DNA of 64,000 bases from Ralstonia pickettii. GTDB taxonomy: Bacteria; Pseudomonadota; Gammaproteobacteria; Burkholderiales; Burkholderiaceae. The stretch is from NCBI RefSeq assembly GCF_000607165.1, contig NZ_JFZG01000038.1, forward strand, positions 1 through 64,000. Reading direction: 5' to 3'. Made by a program: the position numbers and the translations under genes. Of this stretch, positions 8,022-15,693 are shown piece after piece. Below the pieces are notes generated by a model. It saw nothing but the letters and a program-made list of their open reading frames with translations, made no database searches and was not told the DNA's origin. Numbering within the stretch: the first letter of the stretch is position 1; the number at the start of each line of letters is the position of its first letter.

Positions 8022-8432
8022 TTAGACAACGCTTCGAATGTAGACGCGGCGCGAGAAACGGCCGCGCACGTAAATGATCTGCTTGATGCTGCCCACGGGC
8101 GATGCGTTGAATACGGGCTCATCGACACGCGCGATAGCCTGTTCCTTGTCGACCTCCAGGGTCAGCGACCAGGCCGCCGACTCAACATAAGGCTGTGGCA
8201 GCGATGCCTTGAGCGACGCGTTATAGATCAGCAGCGTCTTGAGTTCCGGTGGCGTATATCGTTTGCTCACAACGCGCGCTTGCGCGCTGTGAGCAGGCAG
8301 CCACCACGAATCGCCAACGATGTACACGCCCCGGAGGATCATGACGCCGATCAAGCTGGCCGCCAGCACAAGCACGATGGCCAACAGTGTTCCAAGGGGC
8401 CAATCCGCCAGCATCTTCAGGTCGCTGTTCAC
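8022..8432 (-). CDS. Single-pass membrane protein, 136 aa
   Basis: GTG start 10 bp after the previous gene. One strong transmembrane segment (about residues 14-36) precedes a beta-rich soluble domain. It lies within the same minus-strand run as its neighbours. Function unknown. Confidence 0.6.
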   Translation of the reverse strand: MNSDLKMLADWPLGTLLAIVLVLAASLIGVMILRGVYIVGDSWWLPAHSAQARVVSKRYTPPELKTLLIYNASLKASLPQPYVESAAWSLTLEVDKEQAIARVDEPVFNASPVGSIKQIIYVRGRFSRRVYIRSVV

Positions 8433-8441
8433 GCGCGCCCC

Positions 8442-8828
8442 CTACTTCCAGTAGACCAACGTGTCCGGCTTCACCAGGGCGTCACCGCGCGACAGATGAA
8501 TCCAACACAGCCCGGTTCTCGGCTCCACGGCATCAACGCGCCGATCGTAAATCTCGACAGGGCGCAGCTCGCCGGGGTTATACGGGTCTTCCACGAGCAA
8601 GTACGGTTCACGTCCGCCGTCGATCTGACTGGTGGCGCGTTGGTCGTCTTCGCAGTACTGCTGAACCGTCGTTACGCGGGCGTGGCCTACGAGGTGCGCT
8701 GCACGGCTGTCTTCCACGCGCACGGCACTGACTCGCTTGGCGAGCTGAAGCGCAGTGTTGCGCTTCTCAATGAGGGAGCCGGCATACAGGCGGCGGCCGA
8801 TTTCTTTACGTTGCCAGGGATGCGGCAT
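8442..8828 (-). CDS. Hypothetical 128-aa protein
   Basis: Soluble mixed alpha/beta protein starting MPHPWQRKEIGRRLYAG. No signal, membrane segment or known motif. It sits 9 bp upstream of the membrane protein at 8022-8432, consistent with one transcript. Function unknown. Confidence 0.6.
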   Translation of the reverse strand: MPHPWQRKEIGRRLYAGSLIEKRNTALQLAKRVSAVRVEDSRAAHLVGHARVTTVQQYCEDDQRATSQIDGGREPYLLVEDPYNPGELRPVEIYDRRVDAVEPRTGLCWIHLSRGDALVKPDTLVYWK

Positions 8829-8860
8829 GGCGTTCCTTGGATGGGTGTGTGTACACAGCG

Positions 8861-9103
8861 TCAGGCGTGAGTCGTGACTTTCACGTGGCTGTTGGCACGT
8901 GCCAGAATCTCGGCCGCCTGTTCGCGGCTGGCCCGTTCGAGTATGGCCGGGTCAACGTCGCTGACAATCTCCACCTTGACGTTGTGCTTGCGCCCTTGGT
9001 CGAGGAAGAAATTCAGAACCTGGCGCTCTGCATCGCTCAGCATGGCGAAGTTCCTGCCGTCCAGTGCTTGCACGGCTGCGATGCTCGGTTGTTGCGATTC
9101 CAT
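8861..9103 (-). CDS. Hypothetical 80-aa protein
   Basis: Small acidic helical protein (MESQQPSIAAVQALDG start) with a likely helix-strand pattern in the second half. No motif recognised. In line with the flanking minus-strand genes. Confidence 0.55.
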   Translation of the reverse strand: MESQQPSIAAVQALDGRNFAMLSDAERQVLNFFLDQGRKHNVKVEIVSDVDPAILERASREQAAEILARANSHVKVTTHA

Positions 9104-9157
9104 GTTGCACCTATCTGTGATGCCGGCGACCGGCCGGCGCGGTACGCGGCTCGCGCG

Positions 9158-9505
9158 CTAGATCGTGGGAGGAAGCAGTTGCTCTAGTCGCGCGGGAACG
9201 TCTGCCCTACGCTCGCCGTTCGGCAGCAATGTATGCGGATCGGACGCGGCCTCGCGCAAGCAGGCAATGACTTCACTGGCCTTGGCCTGGCGGTCTTCAA
9301 GACGGCAGCTCATCGCGAGCACAACGATCAACGCCCGGTCATTCATCGGCATGGTCATGAACGACGGCCAAATAAGTTGCAGGCGGTCGAGGGCTTTGCT
9401 GGCGGCCCTCGTCCCGGAGATGCGGCCAACCATCAGGCCGGCACCATAGACGCCGGCCAGTAGTGCAATGACGACGGCCGCGATCGTGAGTTTTCGAGAT
9501 GACAT
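9158..9505 (-). CDS. Membrane-anchored hypothetical protein, 115 aa
   Basis: Start at 9505 is preceded by AGGA at a short but usable distance. An N-terminal transmembrane anchor (about residues 7-27, with small residues) is followed by a helical domain containing two Cys. The open frame extends further upstream but only over the next gene. Only 4 bp separate it from the upstream secreted protein. Function unknown. Confidence 0.55.
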   Translation of the reverse strand: MSSRKLTIAAVVIALLAGVYGAGLMVGRISGTRAASKALDRLQLIWPSFMTMPMNDRALIVVLAMSCRLEDRQAKASEVIACLREAASDPHTLLPNGERRADVPARLEQLLPPTI

Positions 9506-9509
9506 GATC

Positions 9510-9917
9510 CTAGTTCTGAGTGGCGGTTTTCGCGGCTGCGGCCACACGTGCGGCCATGACGGTGCGCGTGGCCACCATTGCATCGCCCCAAGACTGTTCG
9601 CTTGTCGTTTCGGCGGCGCGACAGAAATAACGAGAATTTTCCGGTGGCCTATTCTTGTTCCAGCTCTCAAGGCGCTGCGCCGCCTGCTCGCAAGCGTCCG
9701 GGTCAGCAAAAGCATCTTGGGGGACCGCATGCGTACCGTAGTCCCACAAGGTGGCCCACCTGAATTGGTGGATAAGCAAGACGCGGGCTTTCGGTGCAGA
9801 GGCCGCCTCTGCGTCCGTCATCGGCGGGACCATGCCAACAACACCGGGCGCAACCTGTGCGAAGCAAGGGAACGATGACAGGGCGGCCAGCAGCAGTACG
9901 CAAGTTTTCCTTCGCAT
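9510..9917 (-). CDS. Secreted hypothetical protein, 135 aa
   Basis: Start MRRKTCVLLLAALSSFPCFA at 9917 gives a signal peptide with a likely cleavage after residue 20. The mature protein is Ala-rich with two Cys and a Trp/Tyr cluster. No domain recognised. Belongs to the run of exported small proteins controlled, probably, from the promoter at 10526-10553. Confidence 0.6.
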   Translation of the reverse strand: MRRKTCVLLLAALSSFPCFAQVAPGVVGMVPPMTDAEAASAPKARVLLIHQFRWATLWDYGTHAVPQDAFADPDACEQAAQRLESWNKNRPPENSRYFCRAAETTSEQSWGDAMVATRTVMAARVAAAAKTATQN

Positions 9918-9933
9918 GGACGAGGTTCCTCTT

Positions 9934-10329
9934 CTAATGATCGCCAGCGGATGTGCCGGTGGACAGGTGCTGGTGGGCAAGTTCCCATGCCTCTTCCTCC
10001 GTCGCGGCCAGCGGGATCGCAGGCACCAACGGCCCGTAGGGAGAATTCGCTGGCGCGGCCACAAACCATTTGTCGCGGTCGCCTTCTGGAATCGGTTTGC
10101 CTTCCGCATCCGTGTCGTAGATGTTGCCGACTTGGTACACGGCTATGCCCTCTTCGCAAAGAGACTGCCTGCGCGCGTATTCCGGCGACAGCTCGCGGCG
10201 GCGGCGCTCACACGCCTCTTCGGCCTGGCGTTCTTCTTCCAGGCGCGCGTTGAAACTTTCGCAGCGCCCGCACGTGGTACGGCCGGGCTCGCCCACGAAG
10301 TCATTGTTGCAACAGTCACACGTCCGCAT
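9934..10329 (-). CDS. Zinc-finger hypothetical protein, 131 aa
   Basis: Starts MRTCDCCNNDFVGEPG, with Cys pairs CDCC and CGRC about 16 residues apart forming an N-terminal zinc finger. A charged helix rich in Glu/Arg follows, then a C-terminal domain. Start at 10329 lies inside the end of the preceding small gene, giving an overlap of 14 bases. Function unknown. Confidence 0.65.
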   Translation of the reverse strand: MRTCDCCNNDFVGEPGRTTCGRCESFNARLEEERQAEEACERRRRELSPEYARRQSLCEEGIAVYQVGNIYDTDAEGKPIPEGDRDKWFVAAPANSPYGPLVPAIPLAATEEEAWELAHQHLSTGTSAGDH

Positions 10330-10480
10330 GGCGCTTTCCTGCATGGTCGACCGCGCCAACATGCTTCGCCGCACTCCTCCTGGCCAACTCGGTGTGGCGC
10401 AGCATCTGCCGCGTGGTTGCTTTCCCGGTGGCCCACAAGCGGCCCAGGCGGGTCATTTCCTTCTGTTCTTTTTCAGTCAT
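10316..10480 (-). CDS. Small basic protein, 54 aa, first gene after operator-promoter 2
   Basis: A 54-residue frame starting MTEKEQKEMTRLGRLWATGK, rich in Arg/Lys and helical. It is the first start codon after the promoter at 10526-10553 and runs into the zinc-finger gene by 14 bases, which suggests translational coupling. Position and coding pattern favour a real gene; function unknown. Confidence 0.55.
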   Translation of the reverse strand: MTEKEQKEMTRLGRLWATGKATTRQMLRHTELARRSAAKHVGAVDHAGKRHADV

Positions 10481-10525
10481 GGCGTCTTCTCATTTCCTGT
10501 TGCAGCTTGTGAAGGGCATAACAGC

Positions 10526-10553
10526 ATAATACCGTTTATATAAACGGTGTCAA
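10526..10553 (-). promoter_or_regulatory. Promoter with 18-bp palindromic operator (copy 2)
   Basis: Minus-strand TTGACA (10553-10548), 16-bp spacer, TATTAT (10531-10526). The palindrome ACCGTTTATATAAACGGT occupies 10531-10548. It points to the run of small minus-strand genes starting at 10480, which may form a polycistron of several kb. Confidence 0.87.
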
Positions 10554-10617
10554 GGTATTTTGTTAGTTCTGGTGCAGTAACGGCATTGACGCGACGCTCT
10601 TTATTTTGCACCGCAAT

Positions 10618-10653
10618 TCTGGCGGCACGCCGACAGGCAGGCGTGCCGCCAGA
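10618..10653. terminator. Perfect 14-bp stem hairpin, possible terminator
   Basis: TCTGGCGGCACGCC, an 8-base loop, then the exact inverse complement. It lies just after the small minus-strand membrane gene. There is no clear T-run on either side, so factor-independent termination is uncertain; a role as structure insulating the operator-promoter is possible. Confidence 0.5.
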
Positions 10654-10664
10654 CTCGCCGCGAG

Positions 10665-10832
10665 TTATGCGCCGAACAGCCAGAGGCTGGCCTGGCGCAG
10701 CAGCTCGCCCGCCCATTCCCGCGCAAGCGAGCCCCAGGCGATAGCGACGCCGACCCAAAGAATGAGGTTGTGGCGCTTGTAGTAGGCAATAGCCGTCAGA
10801 ACAACGGCCAGGATGAATGCAATGAAAAGCAT
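10665..10832 (-). CDS. Small membrane protein, 55 aa
   Basis: Starts MLFIAFILAVVLTAIAYYKR and has two hydrophobic segments (about 2-17 and 22-36) around a Tyr-Tyr-Lys-Arg-His turn, ending SLWLFGA. An inner-membrane hairpin is likely. It lies between the origin region and the strong hairpin at 10618-10653. Function unknown. Confidence 0.55.
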   Translation of the reverse strand: MLFIAFILAVVLTAIAYYKRHNLILWVGVAIAWGSLAREWAGELLRQASLWLFGA

Positions 10833-11027
10833 GGCAGCTCCGGTAGTGATACCCCCTGCGGGATTGCAGTTGGATATTCCGTATAGAGCTGCGGTTTAGA
10901 TTTCAGGAATTGCCGGCAGATGCGGCCCGTTTTTTCTTCTGCCGGCTGAGCGGCCCGCGTCTTCGGCGGCCTTGGTGGCGGGTTGCCAGGCCAGGCCGAC
11001 GCTATGGCCACTGCCAGTGGGCATCCC

Positions 11028-11314
11028 TGTGGATAAGCCGACTTATCAACGTGCAATCGGTAGAAAACGGCCAGGCCAAGCCCCTACGGCGATCCGGCGG
11101 AAATGTGACTTCCTGTGCGCGTGCAATCGGCAGCGTGAAAACGTGCAATCGGTAGCCGGTTAACGTGCAATCGGTAGCGCAAATCTGACGTGCAATCGGT
11201 AGCGAGCCTTACCCCATGCGGGTTTCCGCCCTGTGCTTGTCAGAGCAAGTAGGATTTTCCAAGTAGTCTTTCAAGTGATCTACAGGTAACAAGAGGGCCG
11301 CCGCCTGTGGATAA
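11028..11314. other. Iteron-type origin of replication (oriV)
   Basis: Five direct repeats of CGTGCAATCGGTAG (one with CAG) lie at 11050, 11120, 11142, 11164 and 11189; the last four are spaced 22-25 bp, about two helical turns. A sixth, CGTGCAATCGGAAG, is at 11844-11857. Perfect DnaA boxes (TGTGGATAA) flank the cluster at 11028-11036 and 11306-11314. This is the layout of an iteron-controlled origin bound by a plasmid Rep protein with host DnaA. No recognisable Rep gene is in the window. Confidence 0.88.
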
Positions 11315-11942
11315 CTCAACGCGCGCTCCCTTTTCCGACCAAAAGACCGCCTACCCTGCGCTCCTTCGTCGCTTCGCCCCGCCGCTTCGCGTCGGCCTGT
11401 CGCGGGCTTTGCCCGCTCTATCGAGAGCCCTTCGGGCTAACCCCCTTCACACGAAGACACCGCGCTTCCACACAGCCAGTGCAAGGTCTGGTCTAAGCGG
11501 CTCGACCGGCAAGCCGGCCGACCGCACGGCGTAACCGCCGTGCCCCTATCGGGCGCAAGACCCGGACAAATCGCACCTGGCCAAAACCCCGGCCAGGTGC
11601 TCAGCCGGGCTCGCGTGCGATCCAGCCCAAACCGCTTTCCGCATCATCACCGCCCAATAGCTTGCAAGGAAGGGGGTCCATAGGGCTCAAACACGCCCGT
11701 AGACCCTGCTAGCCGCTCCGTAGCGCAATTGATTGCCTCATGGCAGGGGTGCCGGGGGTGCGCGGCCGAAGCATCCCCCTTCTGATTGGGGGAATAAACG
11801 GCCACAGCCTAAACAATCAGCTCGCGCACCCGATAACCGGTAACGTGCAATCGGAAGCACAGCATTTTCGAGCACTAAAAATATATATTTGGTGTTCTAA
11901 AAGCTGTGTTTTAGAATAGAGAGGCTAAGACCACCCGCGATC
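11315..11942. other. Non-coding origin-flanking region
   Basis: No convincing gene. It holds several short hairpins (for example CACCTGGCC/GGCCAGGTG at 11574-11599), a sixth iteron at 11844-11857 and an AT-rich stretch at 11875-11920. The latter includes TTCTAAAA-N6-TTTTAGAA (11895-11916) and TTTGGTGTTCT, a relative of the motif at the pil and vir promoters. The AT-rich part probably carries the promoter of the SprT-like gene and may be the origin melting region. Confidence 0.5.
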
Positions 11943-12707
11943 ATGACTAGCTCATCCACCACGCCCACGGCCGAAATGTCCGCCGAACTTCAAGCGGCTT
12001 TCGACCACTTCAACCGCGAGCTGTTTGACGATGAGGTGCCCCCTCCGCTTTTGACGATCCAGCGGCAGAAGATGACAGCCGGCTATTTCACGGCAAAAGG
12101 ATGGGTTCACCGCCAAGGCGCACAGAAAGTCGATGAAATCGCGCTCAACCCCAAGTATTTCGCCGTCCAGACTTTGCAGGAGAGCATGAAGGTGCTGGTG
12201 ATGCAGATGGCGTTTGCCTGGCAGACGCACTACGGCAAGCCTGGGCGGCGACGCTACGCCAACAAAGACTACGGGGACAAGCTTCAGAGCATCGGCCTCA
12301 TGCCCAGCAAGACCGGCAAGCCTGGCGGGAAGATGACCGGCGAGAAGATCGACGCGTACGTTATCGAGGGCGGGCCGTTCGAAGAAGCCTGCCGCAAGCT
12401 GTTGACCAACTCCTTCGCGCTGTCATGGCTCGACCGCTTCCCTGTGACGGTCAAGGAGCTGTCGCGGACGATGCACCAGTTGCCGGAAGAGACGCAAATC
12501 GCCTTGACCGAAGAAGAGGTAGCCACGCTCGAAATCGAGGTGGTGGAAAAGACCGAGCCCGCATCGGGCCAATACCGCTTTGTGTGCCCGCTTTGCAATC
12601 GCAAGCTGTGGGGCACCAAGAAGCTCGAAGGCGAATTGATGCATCTGCCCTGCCAGCAAATCATGGTGATGCGCGATGCTTCCGAGCCCGATCCCACCAA
12701 CACTTAA
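11943..12707 (+). CDS. SprT-like protein with inactivated protease motif
   Basis: 254 residues. FDHFNRELFDDEVPPPLLTI, MTAGYF and the block LMPSKTGKPGGKMTGEKIDA follow SprT-like metalloproteases of mobile elements. At the active site those proteins have a zinc-binding HExxH (LVHEMxHxWQ); here the matching stretch reads LVMQMAFAWQ (about residues 88-97), so both His and the catalytic Glu are replaced. A C-terminal Cys cluster (CPLC and a later Cys) looks like a zinc ribbon. It may bind DNA or DNA-protein crosslinks without cutting. It lies beside the origin, so a replication role is possible. Confidence 0.8.
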   Translation: MTSSSTTPTAEMSAELQAAFDHFNRELFDDEVPPPLLTIQRQKMTAGYFTAKGWVHRQGAQKVDEIALNPKYFAVQTLQESMKVLVMQMAFAWQTHYGKPGRRRYANKDYGDKLQSIGLMPSKTGKPGGKMTGEKIDAYVIEGGPFEEACRKLLTNSFALSWLDRFPVTVKELSRTMHQLPEETQIALTEEEVATLEIEVVEKTEPASGQYRFVCPLCNRKLWGTKKLEGELMHLPCQQIMVMRDASEPDPTNT

Positions 12708-12720
12708 CTCAGGAGGTTCT

Positions 12721-12978
12721 ATGTCTCTTCGTCGCCTGCCGTTTGGCGTCTTCATGTATCTCGTCGGCGGCATTTTGTTCGGCTTCGGCATCGGCTTTGG
12801 CGCGTCTTCGGTCCCTGGCGTTGCAACCGTCGTAATCACGGGCCTGGGCGCGCTGTCTATCATGGTCGGCTACTTCCTTTTCCGGCCGCTCATGCGTGAG
12901 GCAAAAGCACAGCTTCTTGGCCAAGGCGCTAAGGGTGATGACCAGGCCGTAGCCAAGCCGGCTGTTGGTGCCCAATGA
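12721..12978 (+). CDS. Small membrane protein, 85 aa
   Basis: Start at 12721 follows a perfect AGGAGG. Two transmembrane segments (about residues 9-30 and 36-57) with Gly-rich first helix, then a soluble Lys/Ala-rich tail. The stop overlaps the next gene's ATG by four bases. Function unknown. Confidence 0.65.
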   Translation: MSLRRLPFGVFMYLVGGILFGFGIGFGASSVPGVATVVITGLGALSIMVGYFLFRPLMREAKAQLLGQGAKGDDQAVAKPAVGAQ

Positions 12979-13403
12979 CACTCGTTATTCGCCTGTTCTT
13001 TGTTGCCCTCCTGGGTGTCGCCCTCTTCTTCGGCTACACATGGTGGCTGGAGCCAGCATTGCGCCAACAAGCTGCTGCGCAGGCCGCTGCGCCGGCTGGT
13101 GGCGATGGGCCTCGCGAGTTGTCCAAGCTATTCGGCCAGTATGTCGCGTCGACAGCGGACGGCCGCTACGTTCTCACGCTCGATGGCAAGGGCGCGGAGA
13201 TGCATTTCACCGACAAGAACAAGCAGGAATACAGCTATCGCGGGCACTACACCGTTGATGGCTCCGCGCTGGAAGTCGAATGGAATGCGCGCAAGCAAGG
13301 CGGAAACTGGTCGCCTATGCAGGCCGTGCTTGCCAAGATGCAGCTCCAATTGCCTGACGTGATCCGCTCTGCCGAGGTCACGTTTACGCGCGCCGCAAAG
13401 TGA
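12975..13403 (+). CDS. Membrane-anchored hypothetical protein, 142 aa
   Basis: Coupled to the previous gene by an ATGA overlap. One N-terminal transmembrane anchor (about residues 5-25) is followed by an Ala/Gln linker and a beta-rich domain (TADGRYVLTLDGKGAEMHFT) likely to face the periplasm. The fold resembles small lipocalin-like or META-like repeats only in a general way. Function unknown. Confidence 0.65.
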   Translation: MTLVIRLFFVALLGVALFFGYTWWLEPALRQQAAAQAAAPAGGDGPRELSKLFGQYVASTADGRYVLTLDGKGAEMHFTDKNKQEYSYRGHYTVDGSALEVEWNARKQGGNWSPMQAVLAKMQLQLPDVIRSAEVTFTRAAK

Positions 13404-13439
13404 GCGGTTTCCTTTCTCGTATGTAATTCATTTCGTCTA

Positions 13440-13475
13440 TTTACATGGGATAGTGCCTGCGGCATAATTCCCATG
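13440..13475 (+). promoter_or_regulatory. Promoter with inverted repeat before the KorA-like gene
   Basis: TTTACA (13440-13445), 17-bp spacer and CATAAT (13463-13468) make a good sigma70 promoter. The arms CATGGGA (13444-13450) and TCCCATG (13469-13475) frame the -10, so a dimeric regulator could bind here. It probably drives the KorA-like and H-NS-like genes. Confidence 0.65.
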
Positions 13476-13521
13476 TGATAGACGTTTTGAATTCATCTAA
13501 TAATTTGCTCAGGAGTTGCGA

Positions 13522-13590
13522 ATGCCCCGGCCGTCTCAGCGTCCCCGCTGGGATGGTATTTCACTATCGGCTTTTGATATTCGATTGTGA
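13522..13590 (+). CDS. Possible 22-aa leader peptide
   Basis: MPRPSQRPRWDGISLSAFDI plus two residues, with CAGGAG seven bases upstream and the promoter at 13440-13468 just before it. Well-placed initiation signals but very short; could be a leader peptide, the stump of a lost gene or chance. Confidence 0.3.
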   Translation: MPRPSQRPRWDGISLSAFDIRL

Positions 13591-13645
13591 CTTAGGGTTA
13601 ACTCCGGTGTTTCGCCAATGAGGGATAATTGCGGGAACGGAAACC

Positions 13646-14206
13646 ATGTTGACACTTACCATGCCCACTACTCTGCCGAAGCTGAAGCCCGAGGCGTTTG
13701 AGGCCCTGTTGGCGAAATCGCGCCTGAAGGAACAGGCGGCGGCGATTGCACGCGCCGTGCTGGTCGACGGAAAAGGCTATGCGGAGGCCGCCCAGGAGGT
13801 GGCGAAGCCCCGGCAGTTTGCTTACCAGTCCGTCAAGCGGCTGTTGGAGGCCGATTCGGACGAGATGTACACCTACGAGGGCTCGCCCGAGATGTTTGCC
13901 GCGATTGACGCAATCGTGGACCGTCACAAGGGTCGGCGCATGCTCACGAAAAAGCAGTTCAATGCCACCGCCAAGCTCACCGAGCAGGAGGAACATTCGA
14001 TCGAGCTGGCACGGAGCGTACTGGTCGACGGCGTTGAAAATATCGAGCTGGCGAAGAAGTACGATATCGCACGGCATCTGCCATGGCAGGCCGCACAACG
14101 ATTCATGCGGTACTTCGATACATCGGTGGCCACCACACGCGTCTACAAGGGTACGACCGCGATGTTTGAAGAGATTGACGCTTTTCTCAAGAAGGCGAAG
14201 GGTTGA
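13646..14206 (+). CDS. KorA/TrfB-like repressor with two tandem KorA domains
   Basis: 186 residues made of two related halves. IARAVLVDGKGYAEAAQ (34-50) and LARSVLVDGVENIELAK (121-137) both match the IARGVLVDGK segment and helix-turn-helix of RK2 KorA (TrfB family). Each half ends with a matching block (YEGSPEMFAAIDA and YKGTTAMFEEIDA). KorA is about 100 residues and binds a 12-bp palindrome as a dimer; this protein looks like a fused dimer. Four promoters in the window carry ACCGTTTATATAAACGGT, close to the KorA site, so it is the best candidate for their repressor (inference). Confidence 0.82.
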   Translation: MLTLTMPTTLPKLKPEAFEALLAKSRLKEQAAAIARAVLVDGKGYAEAAQEVAKPRQFAYQSVKRLLEADSDEMYTYEGSPEMFAAIDAIVDRHKGRRMLTKKQFNATAKLTEQEEHSIELARSVLVDGVENIELAKKYDIARHLPWQAAQRFMRYFDTSVATTRVYKGTTAMFEEIDAFLKKAKG

Positions 14207-14246
14207 TTGAGCTTTCCACCAACGTCGCAAACAAGGACATGAGGCA

Positions 14247-14543
14247 ATGGCGACCTACAAAGAACTGGTAGCACAGAGGGAAAATCTGGACGCGCAGATT
14301 GCGGAGGCCCAGGCGAAGGAGCGGGATAGCGCGCTGGCGCAGATTCGCCGCATCATGGATGACGCGGGCCTGACGGTGGAGGACATTGTTGGCCGTCGTC
14401 GTGGCGGCAAATCCACCAAGGGCAACGTTGTGCCGCCGAAGTACCGTGATCCGAAAACTGGGGCAACGTGGTCCGGCCGTGGCCGCACGCCGGCCTGGCT
14501 CGTCGGCAAACAACTGAATCGCTTCTTGATCGACAAGGAATAA
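14247..14543 (+). CDS. H-NS family nucleoid protein
   Basis: 98 residues. An N-terminal coiled-coil dimerisation part (about 1-45) is followed by a basic linker and the H-NS DNA-binding motif YRDPKTGATWSGRGRTPAWL. Plasmid H-NS-like proteins silence AT-rich DNA and reduce the cost of carriage. GAGGCA precedes the ATG. A strong terminator follows. Confidence 0.93.
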   Translation: MATYKELVAQRENLDAQIAEAQAKERDSALAQIRRIMDDAGLTVEDIVGRRRGGKSTKGNVVPPKYRDPKTGATWSGRGRTPAWLVGKQLNRFLIDKE

Positions 14544-14565
14544 GAGCAACGGGGACGCAGAAGTA

Positions 14566-14597
14566 AAAACGCCGGCAATTGCCGGCGTTTCCTTTTT
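14566..14597. terminator. Bidirectional intrinsic terminator
   Basis: AACGCCGGCAATTGCCGGCGTT with A-run before and T-rich tract after, between the convergent H-NS-like gene and the minus-strand operon ending at 14614. Confidence 0.88.
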
Positions 14598-14613
14598 GTG
14601 GCGGGCCTTCCGC

Positions 14614-14841
14614 TTACTGGCTGTGTGGCTTCGTTTCGGCGTCGCGCCGCGCGATGATGGCCGTGCACCGTTTGCAGGACACCTGCCCTTTCTCCGCCAG
14701 GGTCTGCCACGTGCATTCCCGCGTGTGCGTTCCGCACAGCGCGACCATCGAATCCTCCGGGCAAGCGTGGGTTGTGCTCCCCCCTTTGCGGCGATCGTAG
14801 CTTGTGGTGCAGACCACCAGGGCCTTTGTGGCTTCCGTCAC
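14614..14841 (-). CDS. Cys/His-rich hypothetical protein, 75 aa
   Basis: GTG start at 14841 overlaps the stop of the upstream gene (GTGA) and has AAAGGA upstream. Several Cys and His residues (CTTS, HACPED, CGTHTREC, CKRC) suggest a zinc-binding fold. Last gene of the operon from the promoter at 16392-16419. Function unknown. Confidence 0.55.
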   Translation of the reverse strand: MTEATKALVVCTTSYDRRKGGSTTHACPEDSMVALCGTHTRECTWQTLAEKGQVSCKRCTAIIARRDAETKPHSQ

Positions 14842-15692
14842 AGTGTCTTGTCCTTTCGCTGTACGACCTGAATCGCTTTGCGCTCGCCTTCGTACAGCCC
14901 GTCGCATTGAAGGAAGGCAGTGCCTTCAGCGCGCGGCTGCCAGGCCACCAACGTGCCGCTGTCCATCGGTGTGCTTGTGGCGGAGGTGTCCGAGCCAGGC
15001 CCGATGATTGAGCACGATAGCGCCTGTTTGTGCTTGCTCGCGTCGACGGCAGTTACTGCCATCTCGATCTGTTCACCAACGACAGCCTGGCTGGGCAACC
15101 CCTCGTAAGCAAACGTCAGCTTCTTGGCCGTGCGATAGGCGCTCGTGTTGTCGGTTACAGCCGCTTGCTGCTCAAGCTGCGACGAAATCCACGTCCGGTC
15201 GCTTGGCGATATGTCGTGCTGACTGAAGAGCCATACAAGGGCCGCCGTCCCCAGCCAGCCAGGCCCGTTTCTCTGCTGCTCTCGTTCGATACGCGCTTGA
15301 AGCTGCGGGGAGGGTCGCAGTGTGTTGGGAGCCGCGCCTGTTACTGGCGGCACGGCCGTGCCGGCAACACGGGACGCGTACAGCCGGTTCGCAGTTGTCT
15401 GGCCAACCGTTACCCGTTCCTTGGCCCCATCTTCAGATACTCGATACCCACCGCGCGCTGTGCCTTCGACGCGGCGCGCACCGTTGGATGAACGCAGGCC
15501 AGTGGCGGCTGACCCACGATAGCCGCCAGAGGACGAATAGCCGGATGCCCCGCTTGATCGCGAAGAGCCGCCTGCAATCGCGCTGGATCGGCCACTGCCA
15601 CCACTGAAGCCACCGGAGCTGCGGCCAGCCTCAGCCGTTGACGTGGAGGCCAGCATCACCGCACAGACCGCTGCCAGGATCGTTCGCTTCAT
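14838..15692 (-). CDS. Secreted Ser/Gly-rich protein, 284 aa
   Basis: A signal peptide (MKRTILAAVCAVMLASTSTAEA) is followed by a low-complexity Ser/Gly region (about 23-65), which is probably flexible, a middle part with a hydrophobic segment (GWLGTAALVWLFS) and a C-terminal beta-rich domain with two Cys. Lies 1 bp after the lipoprotein gene. Possibly an envelope component of the pilus or transfer system, by position only. Confidence 0.65.
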   Translation of the reverse strand: MKRTILAAVCAVMLASTSTAEAGRSSGGFSGGSGRSSAIAGGSSRSSGASGYSSSGGYRGSAATGLRSSNGARRVEGTARGGYRVSEDGAKERVTVGQTTANRLYASRVAGTAVPPVTGAAPNTLRPSPQLQARIEREQQRNGPGWLGTAALVWLFSQHDISPSDRTWISSQLEQQAAVTDNTSAYRTAKKLTFAYEGLPSQAVVGEQIEMAVTAVDASKHKQALSCSIIGPGSDTSATSTPMDSGTLVAWQPRAEGTAFLQCDGLYEGERKAIQVVQRKDKTL

Positions 15693-15693
15693 G

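Noticed and set aside
10796-11056. 86-aa minus-strand open frame
   Set aside because: Overlaps the origin with iteron and DnaA box, and composition is Pro/Ala/Arg shadow-like.
11050-11202. CRISPR array
   Set aside because: Repeats are 14 bp with 22-bp period, typical of iterons; no spacers of regular length and no cas genes.
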